From contig CM038039.1 in the NCBI GenBank assembly GCA_021397845.1, forward strand, positions 7,805,731-7,869,730: a stretch of DNA of 64,000 nucleotides, written 5' to 3'. The stretch is from Areca catechu. Taxonomy: Eukaryota > Streptophyta > Magnoliopsida > Arecales > Arecaceae. This document shows, piece after piece, positions 42,915-53,565 of this stretch; position 1 is the stretch's first letter, and every line of letters starts with the position of its first letter. A model generated the notes under the pieces. It was given only the letters and a program-made list of their open reading frames with translations. It did not search any database and was not told where the DNA came from. The position numbers were made by a program, and so were the translations under genes.

Positions 42915-43986
42915 TATTAATGGAGGAAGGCCTTACATTATTGATAATACATTCTCAGATTGTTGGCATTCCAAGTGCATGGGAATCTGGCACCATCCAG
43001 CTCCGCCATGTAGTAGGCTCTGCTGGGGAGAGCTTCGACAACCTTGTACGGGCCCTCCCAGTTCTAGAAAACCTTGCCGCACTTCCAAGGTTGCGATTCT
43101 TTAGCTTGGTGCAGTACCAGATCACTTGGGCAAAAGATCTTTGGCCTCACCCGTGTATTGTAATACCGAGCTATGCACTGCCGGTAGGCCGCCATCCAGA
43201 GTCAAGCCTTATCTCTGGTTTCCTCGAGGAGGTCCAGGTTGAGGAGAAGGCGGACCGAATTTTCTGCTTCTTCATGCTGCTCCACCCGCAGCGTGGGTAT
43301 GCCGAGTTCGACAGGGACAACAGCTTCCGCGCCGAAGATGAGGCTGAAGGGCATCTCATCCATGGCCATCCTGGGCGTTGTATGGTAGGCCCAAAGAACA
43401 CTGGGGAGTTCTTCTGCCCACCTGCCCTTGGCCTGGTCCAACCTAGTCCGGAGTCCCTGGAGGATTGTTTGGTTGGTCACCTCAGCTTCTCCGTTGGTCT
43501 GAGGGTGAGCCACCGAGGTGAAGCGATGGTGGATGCTGAGATTGATGCAGAGGTCCTCGAACTCCCGATTGTCGAATTGCCATCCGTTGTCGGTGATGAT
43601 GCTGTGGGGGAGTCCGAAATAGCAGATGATCGACTTCCAGAAGAACTGGCTGACCTTGGCTTCGGTTATCCATGCTAGTAGTTCCGCCTCTACCCATTTG
43701 GTGAAGTAGTCGATAGCCACTATCAGGAATTTGCACTGCCCAAGAGTGGGAGGGAATGGATCGAGGATGTCCATCCCCCACTAGGCGAACGGCCAAGGTC
43801 CGAAGAGTTGGGAGAGTGGTGCCACGGGTTGGCATTGTATGTGAGTGTGGCACTGGCAGCGATCGCACTTTCTCACGAAGTCGGCAATGTCCTCCCTCAT
43901 AGTTTTCCAAGAGGGATTTGTATGCCAGTGTCCTTCCTCCGACATGATTCCCGCAAAGGCCCTCATGTATTTCTTGGAGCACAAAG
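42915..43986 (-). pseudogene. B2 integrase, 3' piece: zf-H2C2 and integrase core
   Basis: Inserts the cDNA of LTR elements. Reading down the minus strand: end of the H2C2 zinc-binding region (EIHEGLCGNHVGG; VRKCDRCQCH) with a frameshift near 43905, then the core from 43774 with the D,D,E triad (Asp in IVAIDYFTKW, Asp in SIITDNGWQF, Glu in TNGEAEVTNQ), and the C-terminal part (IARYYNTRV, WEGPYKVVEALP) to about 42930 with one stop. The catalytic triad is intact although the frame is not. The solo LTR at 43987 separates it from the upstream pol sequence. A 252-codon plus-strand frame over it is a shadow. Confidence 0.85.
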
Positions 43987-45254
43987 TGATGGGGGACAAT
44001 GAGGGGATGATGTGTTCCTAATGGAATTAGCAATGTTCAAATGAAAATAAAGTAATAAACATGCAGCCTTTCATAGTAAAGAAAGCAAAATTTAATGAGA
44101 GGGATTCTTAAATGCCAAACAAGATATGAAGTTTAAACCTTTTAAAGTAGCTAAAAAGAGGACCTTAGTGGTCAAGAAACCACTCAGATTTGGGCTAAGA
44201 ATAATTTAATATTGCAGATTTGAAAATCTATTTATAGAAGGTTACCCGACAGTTAATATCTCAAATTATGAGGGCAAAACACTCAAAGAGAGAAAGACCT
44301 AGGATGACAAGAGATTCCTCTAACTTGTAGGGCATCTTGTAACTAGCTCTTGTCAAGGTAGACCTCTTCTTTGGAGCCTGGAAGCCCGGGGATCCTGCAA
44401 CAAAATTGTAGAGAAATTAGAGACCAAAGATTGTAAAGGAGATGAAGAGGAAGAATCTTTGAAGAGGGAGAAGAAGCTTAAAATAGCTTTTGTCGGTTGG
44501 AGTGGTGTTGGAAGGGAAGAAGATGTAGATGATGGGAAGAACACAATAAGGGCCTCATGCCCACCCTCTCACGGGGGTCCAAGCTCTCAAGCAAGGAAAA
44601 TTTTCATGAAAAAAACTCCTTCATTCATTCATTCATAGATAAAAAAAAATTTTACGAGAAGGATTTGGAGAGCTTTTTATAAGCCTCTACTGCAATTTTA
44701 AAATTCCAAAATATAAGGAGAGAATCATGGGAAGTTCCTTGCTATGTGGGAGGAGAGTTGAAGCCACCTTGATCCTTGCTTGGAATAAAGAGAGAATAGT
44801 GGTCGGTTGGCTTGTTTTTGAATTCAAATGTAGGCGCCCAAGAAAGGTGAGGTGGCAGCTTAGGTGTCCTTCCATGTGGCCTTTAGAGATGACTTGGTGT
44901 CCACTTGCATGTGATGATGTGGCATCCTCCATGTCAAGGTAGGTTGAAGTGATTTGTTGCACCCATTCTCCAAGTCTTCTAGCTTTGATTTTAAACCCAA
45001 AGTAAACCCTTCTTGGACCAACTTAGGAAATTAACTAATTACAAAGTCAAATTACTCCTAATTTGACTTAAAAGATCAAATTAGTATAGACCTAGTCCTA
45101 TTAACAGGACCCAGGACCCGATTACTCAAATGAAAATAAGTACAGGACTCATAAACTAAATTACAACTTATTACAAGACTCAAATTCTTAATCTTCTATC
45201 CATAAAGAATTCAGCATTGGTTGAAGTCTCTTCCCGAGCCTGGTGCCCGCACCA
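43987..45254 (+). mobile_element. Solo LTR between RNase H and integrase of B2
   Basis: 1268 bp, starting TGATGGGGGACAATGAGG and ending GGTGCCCGCACCA. It is flanked by CAAAG at 43982-43986 and 45255-45259. The pol reading frame continues across it once one duplication is discounted. Its terminal bases resemble those of the solo LTRs at 48507 and 58301, but the interior differs. No coding content. Confidence 0.88.
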
Positions 45255-45653
45255 CAAAGGCTTCCTTTGAGGGTCTCAAGCACTTTAGGAGTGGATAGGA
45301 GTAGGACCTACGGTAGAGCTGTCCATCCCTTAGGGCAAATCGCGCAGCCTTCTTCTTGATGAGGCCGACTTTAGTCTAATTTTCTGGTAAGGTGCCATCG
45401 GCGATGTATTTGATATACTGGTCCATCCAGCTGAGCTACGGGATGACCTATTGGATTTTCTCGGGAGCTTCATAGCTTGGACTTTCCAGGTACTCGATGT
45501 GGGCGCATCCCAGTGATGAGTCCGGCAGGGTCGCGAGTCTTGACAGGGCATTGGCCATGCGTTCTCCCCTTGGGGGATGTGGGAGATGCTGAAGCACTAA
45601 AAACCGGTCATGCTTGAACGGACCCGCTCAAGGTACTTCATCATCTGGGGATC
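45255..45653 (-). pseudogene. B2 pol segment between RNase H and integrase
   Basis: Minus-strand coding remnant with stops. It continues from the second RNase H (LSRLATLPDSSLGCAHIEYLE type sequence, about 45560-45490) to the start of the H2C2 zinc-binding region (LLKCLRPSKEAF, about 45265), where the solo LTR at 43987-45254 interrupts. Confidence 0.6.
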
Positions 45654-46568
45654 TCAGGCTTCATACTCTCCCGAGACCTGCCCTGCTACCAGCTGGGAGT
45701 CGATAAAGACCTTCAGGTTTGGTACACCCAGCTCGCGGGAGACTCTGAGTCTCATGAGGAGTGCCACATACTCTGCCTGATTGTTGGTTGCTGTGAACTG
45801 GAAGTGAAGTGCACATTCGGCCATGACCCCATCCCTGTTGGCGAGGATGAGTCCTACTCCGCTCCCTCCTGAGTTGGATGCGCTGTCCACGTGGAGGACC
45901 CATGTCTCCTCCTTGATAATGGGCTCCAATTGGGGTGCTAAGGTCAAGGTGGTCTCCTCAGGCTCCTCGCCCATGCCGGCGTACTCGACCAGGAAGTCGG
46001 CCAGCACTTGGGCCTTCTGAGATGGCCTCGGCTGGTACGAGATGTCTAACTTTTTCAATGTTAGAGACCATTTAGCCAAACCCCCGGATATTTCGAGGCG
46101 GCTGAGTATGGCCCTTAGCGGCTGGTCCATCATGATCGTAATAGGATGCACTTGAAAGTACGGCTTATGGTGCTGGGCAGACATTATTAGAACAAAAATT
46201 AACTTTTCTGAATGAGTGTACCTGATCTCCGCATACCGGAGGATTTTGCTGGCATAGTATACCGGCTTCTGGGATCTGTCCTCATATATGAGGACAATGA
46301 CCGAGTTGACGGCCCCTGGGATGACCGCCATATATAGTAGGAGTTCTTCTCCTTCCTTCGACCTCAAGAGTAGCGATGGGAATGCCAGGAACTTCTTCAA
46401 CTCCTCGAAGGCTGCCTCGCATTCTTCAGTCCAAGCGAAGTTGTGCACTTTGCGCAGCGCCTTGAAGAAGGGTAAGCAGCAGTCAGCTGACCTCGAGATG
46501 AACCTACTCAGGGCTACAATCTGGCCGGTCAGGCGCTGAATCTGCTTTTTCGAGGTGGGATGCTCCAT
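45654..46568 (-). CDS. B2 RT-linked RNase H and second RNase H domain
   Basis: An uninterrupted 304-codon stretch. The first half (FAWTEECEAAFEELKK, KPVYYASKIL, ILSRLEISGGLAKW, DISYQPRPS) is the RT-linked RNase H of Ty3/gypsy elements. The second half is a separate RNase H (WVLHVDSASNSGGSGVG, NNQAEYVAL, FIDSQLVAGQ) with the acidic residues Asp, Glu and Asp in place. The double arrangement points to the Tat lineage. It is open at the protein level but joined to upstream RT by a stop at 46580, so the polyprotein is no longer intact. It continues with stops to 45255. Confidence 0.85.
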   Translation of the reverse strand: MEHPTSKKQIQRLTGQIVALSRFISRSADCCLPFFKALRKVHNFAWTEECEAAFEELKKFLAFPSLLLRSKEGEELLLYMAVIPGAVNSVIVLIYEDRSQKPVYYASKILRYAEIRYTHSEKLIFVLIMSAQHHKPYFQVHPITIMMDQPLRAILSRLEISGGLAKWSLTLKKLDISYQPRPSQKAQVLADFLVEYAGMGEEPEETTLTLAPQLEPIIKEETWVLHVDSASNSGGSGVGLILANRDGVMAECALHFQFTATNNQAEYVALLMRLRVSRELGVPNLKVFIDSQLVAGQVSGEYEA

Positions 46569-46580
46569 GTCAACGATTTC

Positions 46581-47300
46581 CTAGACCTTCTCTGGATTCG
46601 CCTCGATGCCCCTTTGGATAATTATGAACCCAAGGAACTTCCCCGCTGCTACGTCGAAGGTGCACTTTGCCGGGTTCAGCTTCATCTTGTATGTTTGGAG
46701 GTTGTGGAAGGCCTCTGCCAGGTCTATGATGTGATCCGACTTTGGCTTGCTTATGACGAGCATGTCATCCACGTACACTTGCATGTTTCTTCTAATTTGG
46801 TCCTTGAAGACCCGGTTGACCAGCCGCTGGTATGTGGCACCAACATTTTTCAAGCCAAAAGGCATCATCCGGTAGTAGTACGTTCCTCGGTTGGTGATGA
46901 AGGAAGTGTGCTCCTCGTCCTCCGGATGCATCTGGATTGATTGTATCCAGAGAATGCATCCATGAAGGAAAGTAAGCGATGCCCTGATATAGCGTCTACC
47001 TGTTGGTCGATCTTTGGCAGAGGAAAGCTATCCTTCGGACAGGCCCGGTTGAGGTCGGTGTAGTCCACGCAGATCCTCTACTTCTTATTGCTCTTTTTGA
47101 TCATGACTACATTTGCCAGCTAGCTGGGATATTGTACCTCACAGATAAAGCTGGCTGCGAGGAGCTTATCCACCTCCTCGTTGATCATGCATTGCCTCTC
47201 GGGACGAAGCTTCTCTTCTTCTGCCAGACTGGGCGGTATTTTGGGTCAATGCTCAACTTGTGGGTGATGATGTCAGGGAGAATCCCCGGCATATTCGCTG
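46581..47300 (-). pseudogene. B2 reverse transcriptase
   Basis: RNA-directed DNA polymerase. Minus strand: MDYTDLNRACPKDSFPLPKID (about 47068-47005), FMDAFSGYNQ, a frameshift near 46935, then HPEDEEHTSFIT, YYRMMPFGLKNVGATYQRL and the active site QVYVDDMLV, and KLNPAKCTF to a TAG near 46580. The YVDD motif and the first catalytic Asp (FMDAFSGY) are intact. The part above 47068 is coding-like but broken. Compare element C, whose box is YVDN. Confidence 0.85.
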
Positions 47301-47304
47301 CCAT

Positions 47305-47883
47305 TCAAGCGAACACATCAGCATTCACTCGAAGAAACTCCAACAGGTGGGCCCACTTCTCCTCTCGCAACTGGATCCCAATTTGCACCATCTTCGCGGG
47401 GTCAGTTTTGAGTGGGTATGATAGCAGATGCTCGACTAGGCCACCTCTGGGATCTTCCATCCTTTGATCGAGGTCATCAGCACTGGGATCTTCCTCAGAG
47501 TTACTGGTCTCGGGGATGGCTTGGAGATAGTGTCGGATCGATTGAGGTGCCCTCCTCATTTCCCCAACACCGTAAGGAGTAGGAAACTGCACTAGTAGCC
47601 TCTTGGTGGAGATGACCGCATCGAGCAGATTGAGCCCGGGGCAGCCAAGGATCATGTTGTAGGCCGAGGAAAGCCTGATAATAGTGAAGGTCATCATGAC
47701 GGTGCTTTGCCGAGGTAGCACCCTGGCAGTAACAGGGAGAGTGATTTCTCCTTCAACTCCCACAGAGTCTTCCATGAAATCGATGAGGGGAGTGTGCACA
47801 GGATTAAGTTGAGTAGATGATATATTCATCCTGGAGAAAGTATCGTAAGAAAGGATATCAATCGAGCTTCCACTATCGATCAT
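47305..47883 (-). CDS. B2 aspartic protease and linker to RT
   Basis: Retropepsin that cleaves the polyprotein. The active-site motif is MIDSGSSIDIL at the start of the frame (47883), followed by SVGVEGEITLPV and YNMILGCPGLNLL, the flap and C-terminal landmarks of the domain. The D-S-G triad is intact. The remainder (ADVFA) leads into the RT. The frame starts at an internal Met; the true polyprotein reads in from gag with a break between 47884 and 48111. Confidence 0.8.
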   Translation of the reverse strand: MIDSGSSIDILSYDTFSRMNISSTQLNPVHTPLIDFMEDSVGVEGEITLPVTARVLPRQSTVMMTFTIIRLSSAYNMILGCPGLNLLDAVISTKRLLVQFPTPYGVGEMRRAPQSIRHYLQAIPETSNSEEDPSADDLDQRMEDPRGGLVEHLLSYPLKTDPAKMVQIGIQLREEKWAHLLEFLRVNADVFA

Positions 47884-48111
47884 AATCTATTTTATAGGAT
47901 GCTTCGTGATCGTCATCTCGACGACCACGACATCATTATTTACATTTTTTATCCTAGATTCCCTTTCCCTTATAAAGAGGAATACATTTTCAGAACCCTC
48001 TCCTCCTCAGGCCCTCTTGAGGGCGTGCTCGATTTCCCAACAGATCATTCCCACAGGCTTTTTGGTGGGCCGGTTGTCGACTTTAGGGACCGGAGGAAGA
48101 GCAGCGAGTGC

Positions 48112-48501
48112 CTAAGGTTCAGCTGGGGTCTTGCCCCCCACGAACCTTATGAGGTAGCCCCTCCTTATGTGGTCCTTAATCTCTCTTTTAAGATGGCAGC
48201 ATTCCTCGGTGTCGTGACCGTGATCATGGTGGAACTGGCAGTACTTCATCTTGTCACAACCATTAGACAACCTCAACTGGGATGGGTGACGCAGGTAGCG
48301 CTCGCCCTCAATCTCCATGAGGATCTTCATCCTCGGAGTGAGGAGGGGTATGTATCTTTCTTCTGGGATGGGACCGCTCTTTGGCTTTGGCCCCTGGCAG
48401 AAATTCGGTGTCGGCGGTTCGGGCTTCCATGCCCTGGACGCTTGTCTAGGAGCTGGCTTCTTCAGTGGCTTCCCGTCCAGCTCCCTCATTGCACGATCCG
48501 C
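48112..48501 (-). pseudogene. B2 gag, C-terminal part with zinc knuckle
   Basis: Nucleocapsid end of gag. The knuckle-like motif YCQFHHDHGHDTEECCHLK lies at about 48255-48195, preceded by basic sequence (KPLKKPAPRQASRAWKP). The open frame extends upward to 48618, but everything above 48506 belongs to the inserted solo LTR. Confidence 0.8.
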
Positions 48502-48506
48502 CTCCT

Positions 48507-49607
48507 TGGTGGGGATACCGGAGGCACCAGAATAAGACAGAGGCTTTTCAACCCTCTGTGAATTGATCAATAATTTATGAGTCCATCTGTAATAAGGGCT
48601 TAGCCCATCTGAGTCCATTTTAGTTGTTATTTGAATCTTTTGAGTTTCAGTTCTGTACTAGTTAGCTCGTGTTGAGTTAGTTCAGTCCAGTGTTAGTCAG
48701 CTCATGTCGAGCTAATTTTATTTTTTGAGTCCTGTTCAACCATATTGAAGACTCAAGACCATATCATACAAGTGAAGACCAAGTCCAACCAGATTGAAGA
48801 CATGGAAGTATAGCCCAAGTCCAACCCAGCTTGAAGATTTGAAGACCCCAGGAGGAAAATTCAGAAAACCCTGATTCCTTGCAGATGCCCTCCAGATGCC
48901 TAGATTTCCTTCCAGATGCCAAAATATATTCATATACCAAGGCATCCATGATTTTAGAGGTCCATCAACATCCTAGACCAAAGAGATTTTGATATATGAA
49001 ATAAATCTTAAGTTCTTCTATTGTTTTGTGTGATTACCCTGCTGTGTGCATAAAGGGGTTTGAGAGTTCTTCTTCCAGGTGTTTGCAACCATCTTCCTAC
49101 CGCCAACCATCCTTCCAGCCCCCTCCAAAACTTTCTTTTCTTTGCTGTTTTCCTTTATTTTCTTGATCTCCTTTGAGTTTTCTAACCCCTGACAGGTCGT
49201 TTACAGGTCTCCGAGTTCCTACGAATCCAACGACTCCAGCCAAGCCTCAATCGGACCATCGAGCAGAAAGCCGGGTATCCGCTGGTCTTTGGCTTGGTTT
49301 TCCAGGCCGCATCCGTCGAGGAACGAGAGATCCCTTCGCTGCGATTTTCACCGGGCGCTTCAGACGTTGTCAGGTACACCCCCTCTACCTCCAGTCTTTA
49401 TATTGTAGGAGAACTTGCCCTAACCGAGGCTTCTCAACCCCAGCAATCTTTCTTTAGTACTTTTTTGGTTCTAATCTGCATGCTTGGCTTTAAAAATTCA
49501 GACAAAATTCCCTACAACTAATTTTGATCTGAAATTTGGGAATTAATCACTTAACCCTACATATAAAACATACAAAAAAGAATTGCATGCATATTAGTCC
49601 CGCATCA
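48507..49607 (-). mobile_element. Solo LTR inside B2 gag
   Basis: 1101 bp. Minus strand: begins TGATGCGGGACTAATATG and ends GGTATCCCCACCA. It is flanked by CTCCT (48502-48506 and 49608-49612). Same family as the solo LTR at 58301-59707, from which it differs mainly by lacking about 350 bp (the counterpart of about 58736-59088). No coding region. Confidence 0.9.
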
Positions 49608-49612
49608 CTCCT

Positions 49613-49805
49613 CGACATGGATGTACTTTTGAACATGGAGGAGAAGTTTGGAGTACGTCTTGGAGGGCTTCTTGTCTAGGGAATAGGTCAGGCGGAAAGT
49701 CTTGAGCCCCCTCTTCAGTGCCAGCATAGCAACTGGCTTATCCATGTTATAAATCTCCAATATGACAACCTTGAAGCGGGCCACATAGTCTAGAAAAAAA
49801 GTTTA
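49613..49805 (-). pseudogene. B2 gag, middle part (capsid domain end)
   Basis: Minus strand reads YVARFKVVILEIYNMDKPV, then ALKRGLKTFRLTYSLDKKP and SKLLLHVQKYIHVEE, the end of the Ty3/gypsy gag capsid domain. It parallels element C gag (AFKRRLHSSRLTFSLDKRF). It stops abruptly near 49805; the earlier part of gag is gone. Confidence 0.8.
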
Positions 49806-49882
49806 AAAAGAAATTAATGGTACAATTCTTGTTGGCTAAAAATAAAAGAAGTTAACAGGTCATGTACAGACCAACTATAACG

Positions 49883-50060
49883 ATATATACATATATATAC
49901 ATATATATACATATATACACATATATACACATATATACACATATACACATATATACACATATACACATATACACATATATACACATATACACATATATAC
50001 ACATATACACATATATACACATATACACATATATACACATATACACATATATATACATAT

Positions 50061-50139
<79 letters not shown>
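49883..50139. repeat. Compound microsatellite (ATACAC / TATACA / TA)n
   Basis: Alternating ATATACAC and ATACACAT units, then an uninterrupted TA run from about 50065 to 50139. Long Tyr/Ile/Val/Cys frames on both strands are artefacts. Confidence 0.95.
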
Positions 50140-50141
<2 letters not shown>

Positions 50142-51570
50142 TGACAAAATGGATCAGAATGGAGGTTGAGGGTGCAAAATCAAGGAACCATCCTACAACA
50201 TGGGAATTGTCTTGTATCGCCTACAGCATCATAGTGTCCTGCTCGTTTCCAATCATATGAAGTGACTTAAAGCTCCGTTACCTCGAGAGGGTACCAACCT
50301 CAGGTTATTGAACATGGGATGAGCTTTATGGTGGGATGCATCATCATCCTTTTAAGACAGTTTGTACAACCCTTATGTTGATCGATCACATGGATGGTAG
50401 GTAATAGAAGGTATCCCATGTTCCCACTGGAATTACCTTCTAATTTATATGCATTCTCTTTGTCCCGCTTGCACCTCTCAAGCTAAATGATTATTATCGG
50501 ATCAGATCCATCATTTAGTCGATGGACCAATCGAATCACGATGCAATACACACAAAGATGGAGAAATCCAAAAATAGTGTAATGCACCGGTTTCTAATGT
50601 ATGCTGCTTTGCGGTTGGATTAGTCTACCAATTCATCAACAGATCTAATCCAACTAAAAATTATGCCTCTCAATCCCTTCGCTCGTACCTTCAAACAATT
50701 TAACTCTGATGCATGATAATTTAAAGACAACTAGAATCAGCATCCTCCTCTCTTAGGGGCAGAGAACAAGGGCTAAGCTTGTATGTGTAAAAAAGGCACT
50801 GAAGTTGTGTTTGCTTATGGAAAAAATTATCCGGGCACCATAGACTGGATGGACTTATCCCAGGGAACAAGTGAGTTTTGCTGTTTGGTTAGGGGAATAA
50901 GTTGGAAGGAATAGAGTGTATTTAATGTGCTTTGGATTTTGTGATGATTTGGATGATAAAATTACTCTCTAGCTTTTTGGTGTACTTAAGAATGGATGGA
51001 AAATTTTAGGGAAAATATAATGATTGGCTTGCAACACGGGAGGGAACAAATCTATTCCATCCCTCTTCGTGTGTTGGCATAGATCCTTTTTTCGACCGAA
51101 CGAAGCTACTGGATCACAGATCCGCTCTCTGATTTACCTGTAAAATAGATTCCTGACCAGATTTTCTCCGACGGGGGATACTCCGATGCCTAAGTCAGAG
51201 GCGGGCTCAGCCACAGAATGGTGAAGATTCTGAGAAGGATGAATGACGAGGAAAGGACTCCGAGATTTTCAAAGTTTCATTGTGCCTTACCCGGAATGTC
51301 CCCTCTTACCAGTATTTATATTGGCTAGTCCAGTCTGTGGTTCCGTTCTCTTTCCTGTGGTTACGATGGGGGGAGTTAATTCATTCCCCTCCATTCGCAA
51401 TCGTGGGCGGTTATTAAATGGTTCTGGCCAGGCCGGAGACGTTACTGTTGGAGTTAATGATCACGTGGCCATTTCGACATGTGCTTTGGAGATAGTTAGA
51501 CAGCCGATTATAACCGTTATCCTCCACGTTCGTGGAGATTTGGGGCAGATCGGAGATCTGTCTTCAAGCT
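50140..51570. other. Intergenic or unassigned repeat DNA
   Basis: No protein family or intact terminal repeat recognised. The part from about 51060 to 51560 has the composition and phrasing of gypsy LTR DNA (CCGACGGGGGATACTCCG), but borders and a partner are not visible. Confidence 0.45.
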
Positions 51571-51574
51571 TCTT

Positions 51575-52640
51575 ATTCAGAAGTATCCATAGAGGTAAAG
51601 TAGTCTGTTGGAGAACTATTGACCAGAAGAGAGAAAGAAGGACTGATAACACAAGACAAGATTCTAGATATCCATGTCCGGTGGAAGTCAAAATCTTGCA
51701 GAGCCTTGAGAAGAAAGTCCCAGTTGACTTTGTCATAGGCTCTTTCCATATTTAGCTTGATGGCCATCAGACTCCGACGAGATGAAGCTTGGCTGAGATC
51801 CATCATAAACTCATGGGCTGTAAGCACATTATCAAAAATGCTATGGCCACCAACAAAAGCTCCCTGCTCTGGGCTGATCAGCTACGGAAGAAAAGCTTCA
51901 TTCTATTGACCATCAGTTTAGCATATACTTTGTAGAGGGTATTGCATAAACTAATAGGTCTATAGTGACCAGGCTCCATGGCATCAAAACACTTGGAGAT
52001 AAGAACAATAAAGGTCCACTTCCAAGAGTTGGGCATCGTACCTGAAACAAAGAAAAGTTGCACAACTGCAATAAAGTCAGTGCCAAGAATGGCTCAATGT
52101 CTCTGGAAGAAGAAAAGAAAAAAGCCATCAGGACCAGGGGCTTTATCCTTTTCCAGAGCCCAAAGGGCGAATCGAACCTCCTCCTCAAGAACCGGAGCCA
52201 GCAGGAGAGAATTATGAAAAGGGAAGATAGTAATAGACGGGGGTAAGGGGGGAGAGGAGTAATAGGGCTAGAGTACGTCCATATGGATCTAAAGAAGGAG
52301 AGAATCTCCCTCCTAATAGCACCCTCGTCCTCCAGCAACTGGCCATCAGAAGACCTCAATACACGGATAGAGTTTTTGTGTCTGCGAATGATGGTGGCCT
52401 GGTAAAAAAATTGAGTGTTTCGATCCCCTTCTTATAACCACTGGACTCTAGATTTCTGTCTCCATATGACCTCCTGATGATGAAGAAGAGAGTGATGCAG
52501 AGTGAGGTGAGCATGAAGAGTATCCATGTCAGACTGCGATAAACAACCTATCCCGTCCTCCTTCTCAGTGACTTGGGAAGTGTGCTTTTGTTCCTCTTGT
52601 TTTCTCTTCCGAGTTCTTGTGGGTTTCTTCGAGCTCGCCA
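51575..52640 (-). pseudogene. LINE B ORF2, reverse transcriptase N-terminal half
   Basis: Minus strand: LHHSLLHHQEVIWRQKSRVQW, then GDRNTQFFYQATIIRRHKN, KDKAPGPDGFF, MPNSWKWTFIVLISK, GHYRPISLCNTLYKV and LMAIKLNMERAYDKVNWDFL. These match LINE A residue for residue in order. Several stops and frameshifts (for example near 52433, 51880, 51830). It breaks off at about 51575, before the FADD active site. Confidence 0.82.
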
Positions 52641-52647
52641 TTCGAGA

Positions 52648-53565
52648 ATGGTGGATGCAGAGAAGCTGCGGGCTTCCGACGGTACGGACGATGGGGATAG
52701 GTTGGATGGCGAGCGCTCATGGGCTAAGGTGGTGCAAGGACAGGTCCACGCTCCAGTTTGGTCTTCTTATAAGATCTCTGAGGAGGACATCGACCATCTC
52801 CAAAGATGCTTCACCAAGGTACTTGAGTTGCCGGTGACACTTTTGGAAGACTCTCGCCAGCAGTGGGAGGATGTTCCTGTTATTTTTTGGAGTATGGGTC
52901 ATTGGGTATTGCCGGTTAGGGTGGCTAAGGAAGTACGGTTGAAGCTACGGTTGATCTTCGATCCTGAAATCTTTCCTATCGATGATGATCACATAATGCT
53001 ACGTCTGAGCTCCACCGGGGACCGTGCAATGGTGTTAGGGTGTGGGTCGTGGTTCGTCGGCGGCCAACTCATGGCTCTAGACAAATGGGTTCCTAACTTC
53101 CTTCCGGCTCGTCATCCTATCAACAAAACGGTGGTTTGGATGCGTCTCCCGAAACTCCCCCTCGAGTACTGGCTCCCTTCGACAATCACGGCCATGGTCG
53201 AAGAAGCTGGGCACCCGTTATCGATCGATAACTTCACCGACCAACTGAAGAAGATGGGCTGCGCGAGGGTTCGGATGGAACTGGATGCATCTAAGCTGTT
53301 GCTTCTGGGTGTGTTGATCCAGGGGCAAAGGAAAGTATTTTGGCAACAATTTGTTTACGAGAATCTACCCCCAGTTTGTTTCCAATGTGGTCGAATCGGG
53401 CATACGGCGAACGACTACAACTTCCCGGGCAAGGTGGAGCAAGGTCCCTCTGTTGGCCCTACTCTAGGATCGAACAATCTGGTTGTTGATGAACGGCTCG
53501 AGGAAGGTTCGAAACAGGGCCCGGTGGGTGTCGACGGGGCCCTTACTGCTGCTGGGGGCATTTGA
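52648..53565 (+). CDS. LINE B ORF1: DUF4283 / zinc-knuckle protein, long open part
   Basis: RNA-binding ORF1 protein of plant L1 elements, best copy in the window. The start MVDAEKLRASDGTDDG at 52648 was chosen because the longer in-frame reading from 52573 runs through the inversion junction. DUF4283 lies at about residues 40-200 (ISEEDIDHLQRCFTKVLELP, FLPARHPINKTVVWMRLP, LPLEYW), then FWQQFVYENLPP and the knuckle CFQCGRIGHTANDY, whose fourth ligand is Tyr instead of Cys. The C-terminus ends at a TGA at 53563. In a full element the low-complexity tail would continue, as the related fragments at 53666-54590 show. The open length of 305 codons is unusual beside the ruined ORF2. Confidence 0.82.
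   Translation: MVDAEKLRASDGTDDGDRLDGERSWAKVVQGQVHAPVWSSYKISEEDIDHLQRCFTKVLELPVTLLEDSRQQWEDVPVIFWSMGHWVLPVRVAKEVRLKLRLIFDPEIFPIDDDHIMLRLSSTGDRAMVLGCGSWFVGGQLMALDKWVPNFLPARHPINKTVVWMRLPKLPLEYWLPSTITAMVEEAGHPLSIDNFTDQLKKMGCARVRMELDASKLLLLGVLIQGQRKVFWQQFVYENLPPVCFQCGRIGHTANDYNFPGKVEQGPSVGPTLGSNNLVVDERLEEGSKQGPVGVDGALTAAGGI

Larger units (their letters stand above)
37471..49805 (-). mobile_element. Tat-lineage Ty3/gypsy element B2, minus orientation, nested with three solo LTRs
   Basis: Read on the minus strand: gag (49805-48112), protease, reverse transcriptase, RNase H, a second RNase H, zf-H2C2 and integrase, then the antisense gene (38160-42278 on plus), the purine tract (about 37656-37645) and the start of a 3' LTR (TGATATGGCAGG at 37641), which is cut off after about 170 bp. 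Two RNase H-like regions after RT and an antisense gene before the 3' LTR are hallmarks of the Tat group. The 5' LTR and first part of gag are missing; the microsatellite region begins there. Solo LTRs at 39790-41560, 43987-45254 and 48507-49607 interrupt it. Confidence 0.88.

Noticed and set aside
42920..43678. Long plus-strand open frame of 252 codons
   Set aside because: It is the exact antisense of the B2 integrase, whose D,D,E motifs are on the minus strand.
49852..50147. Tyr/Ile/Cys/Val-repeat proteins on both strands
   Set aside because: Pure microsatellite translation.
51060..51570. Possible gypsy LTR fragment
   Set aside because: Composition only; no TG/CA borders, purine tract or partner copy identified.
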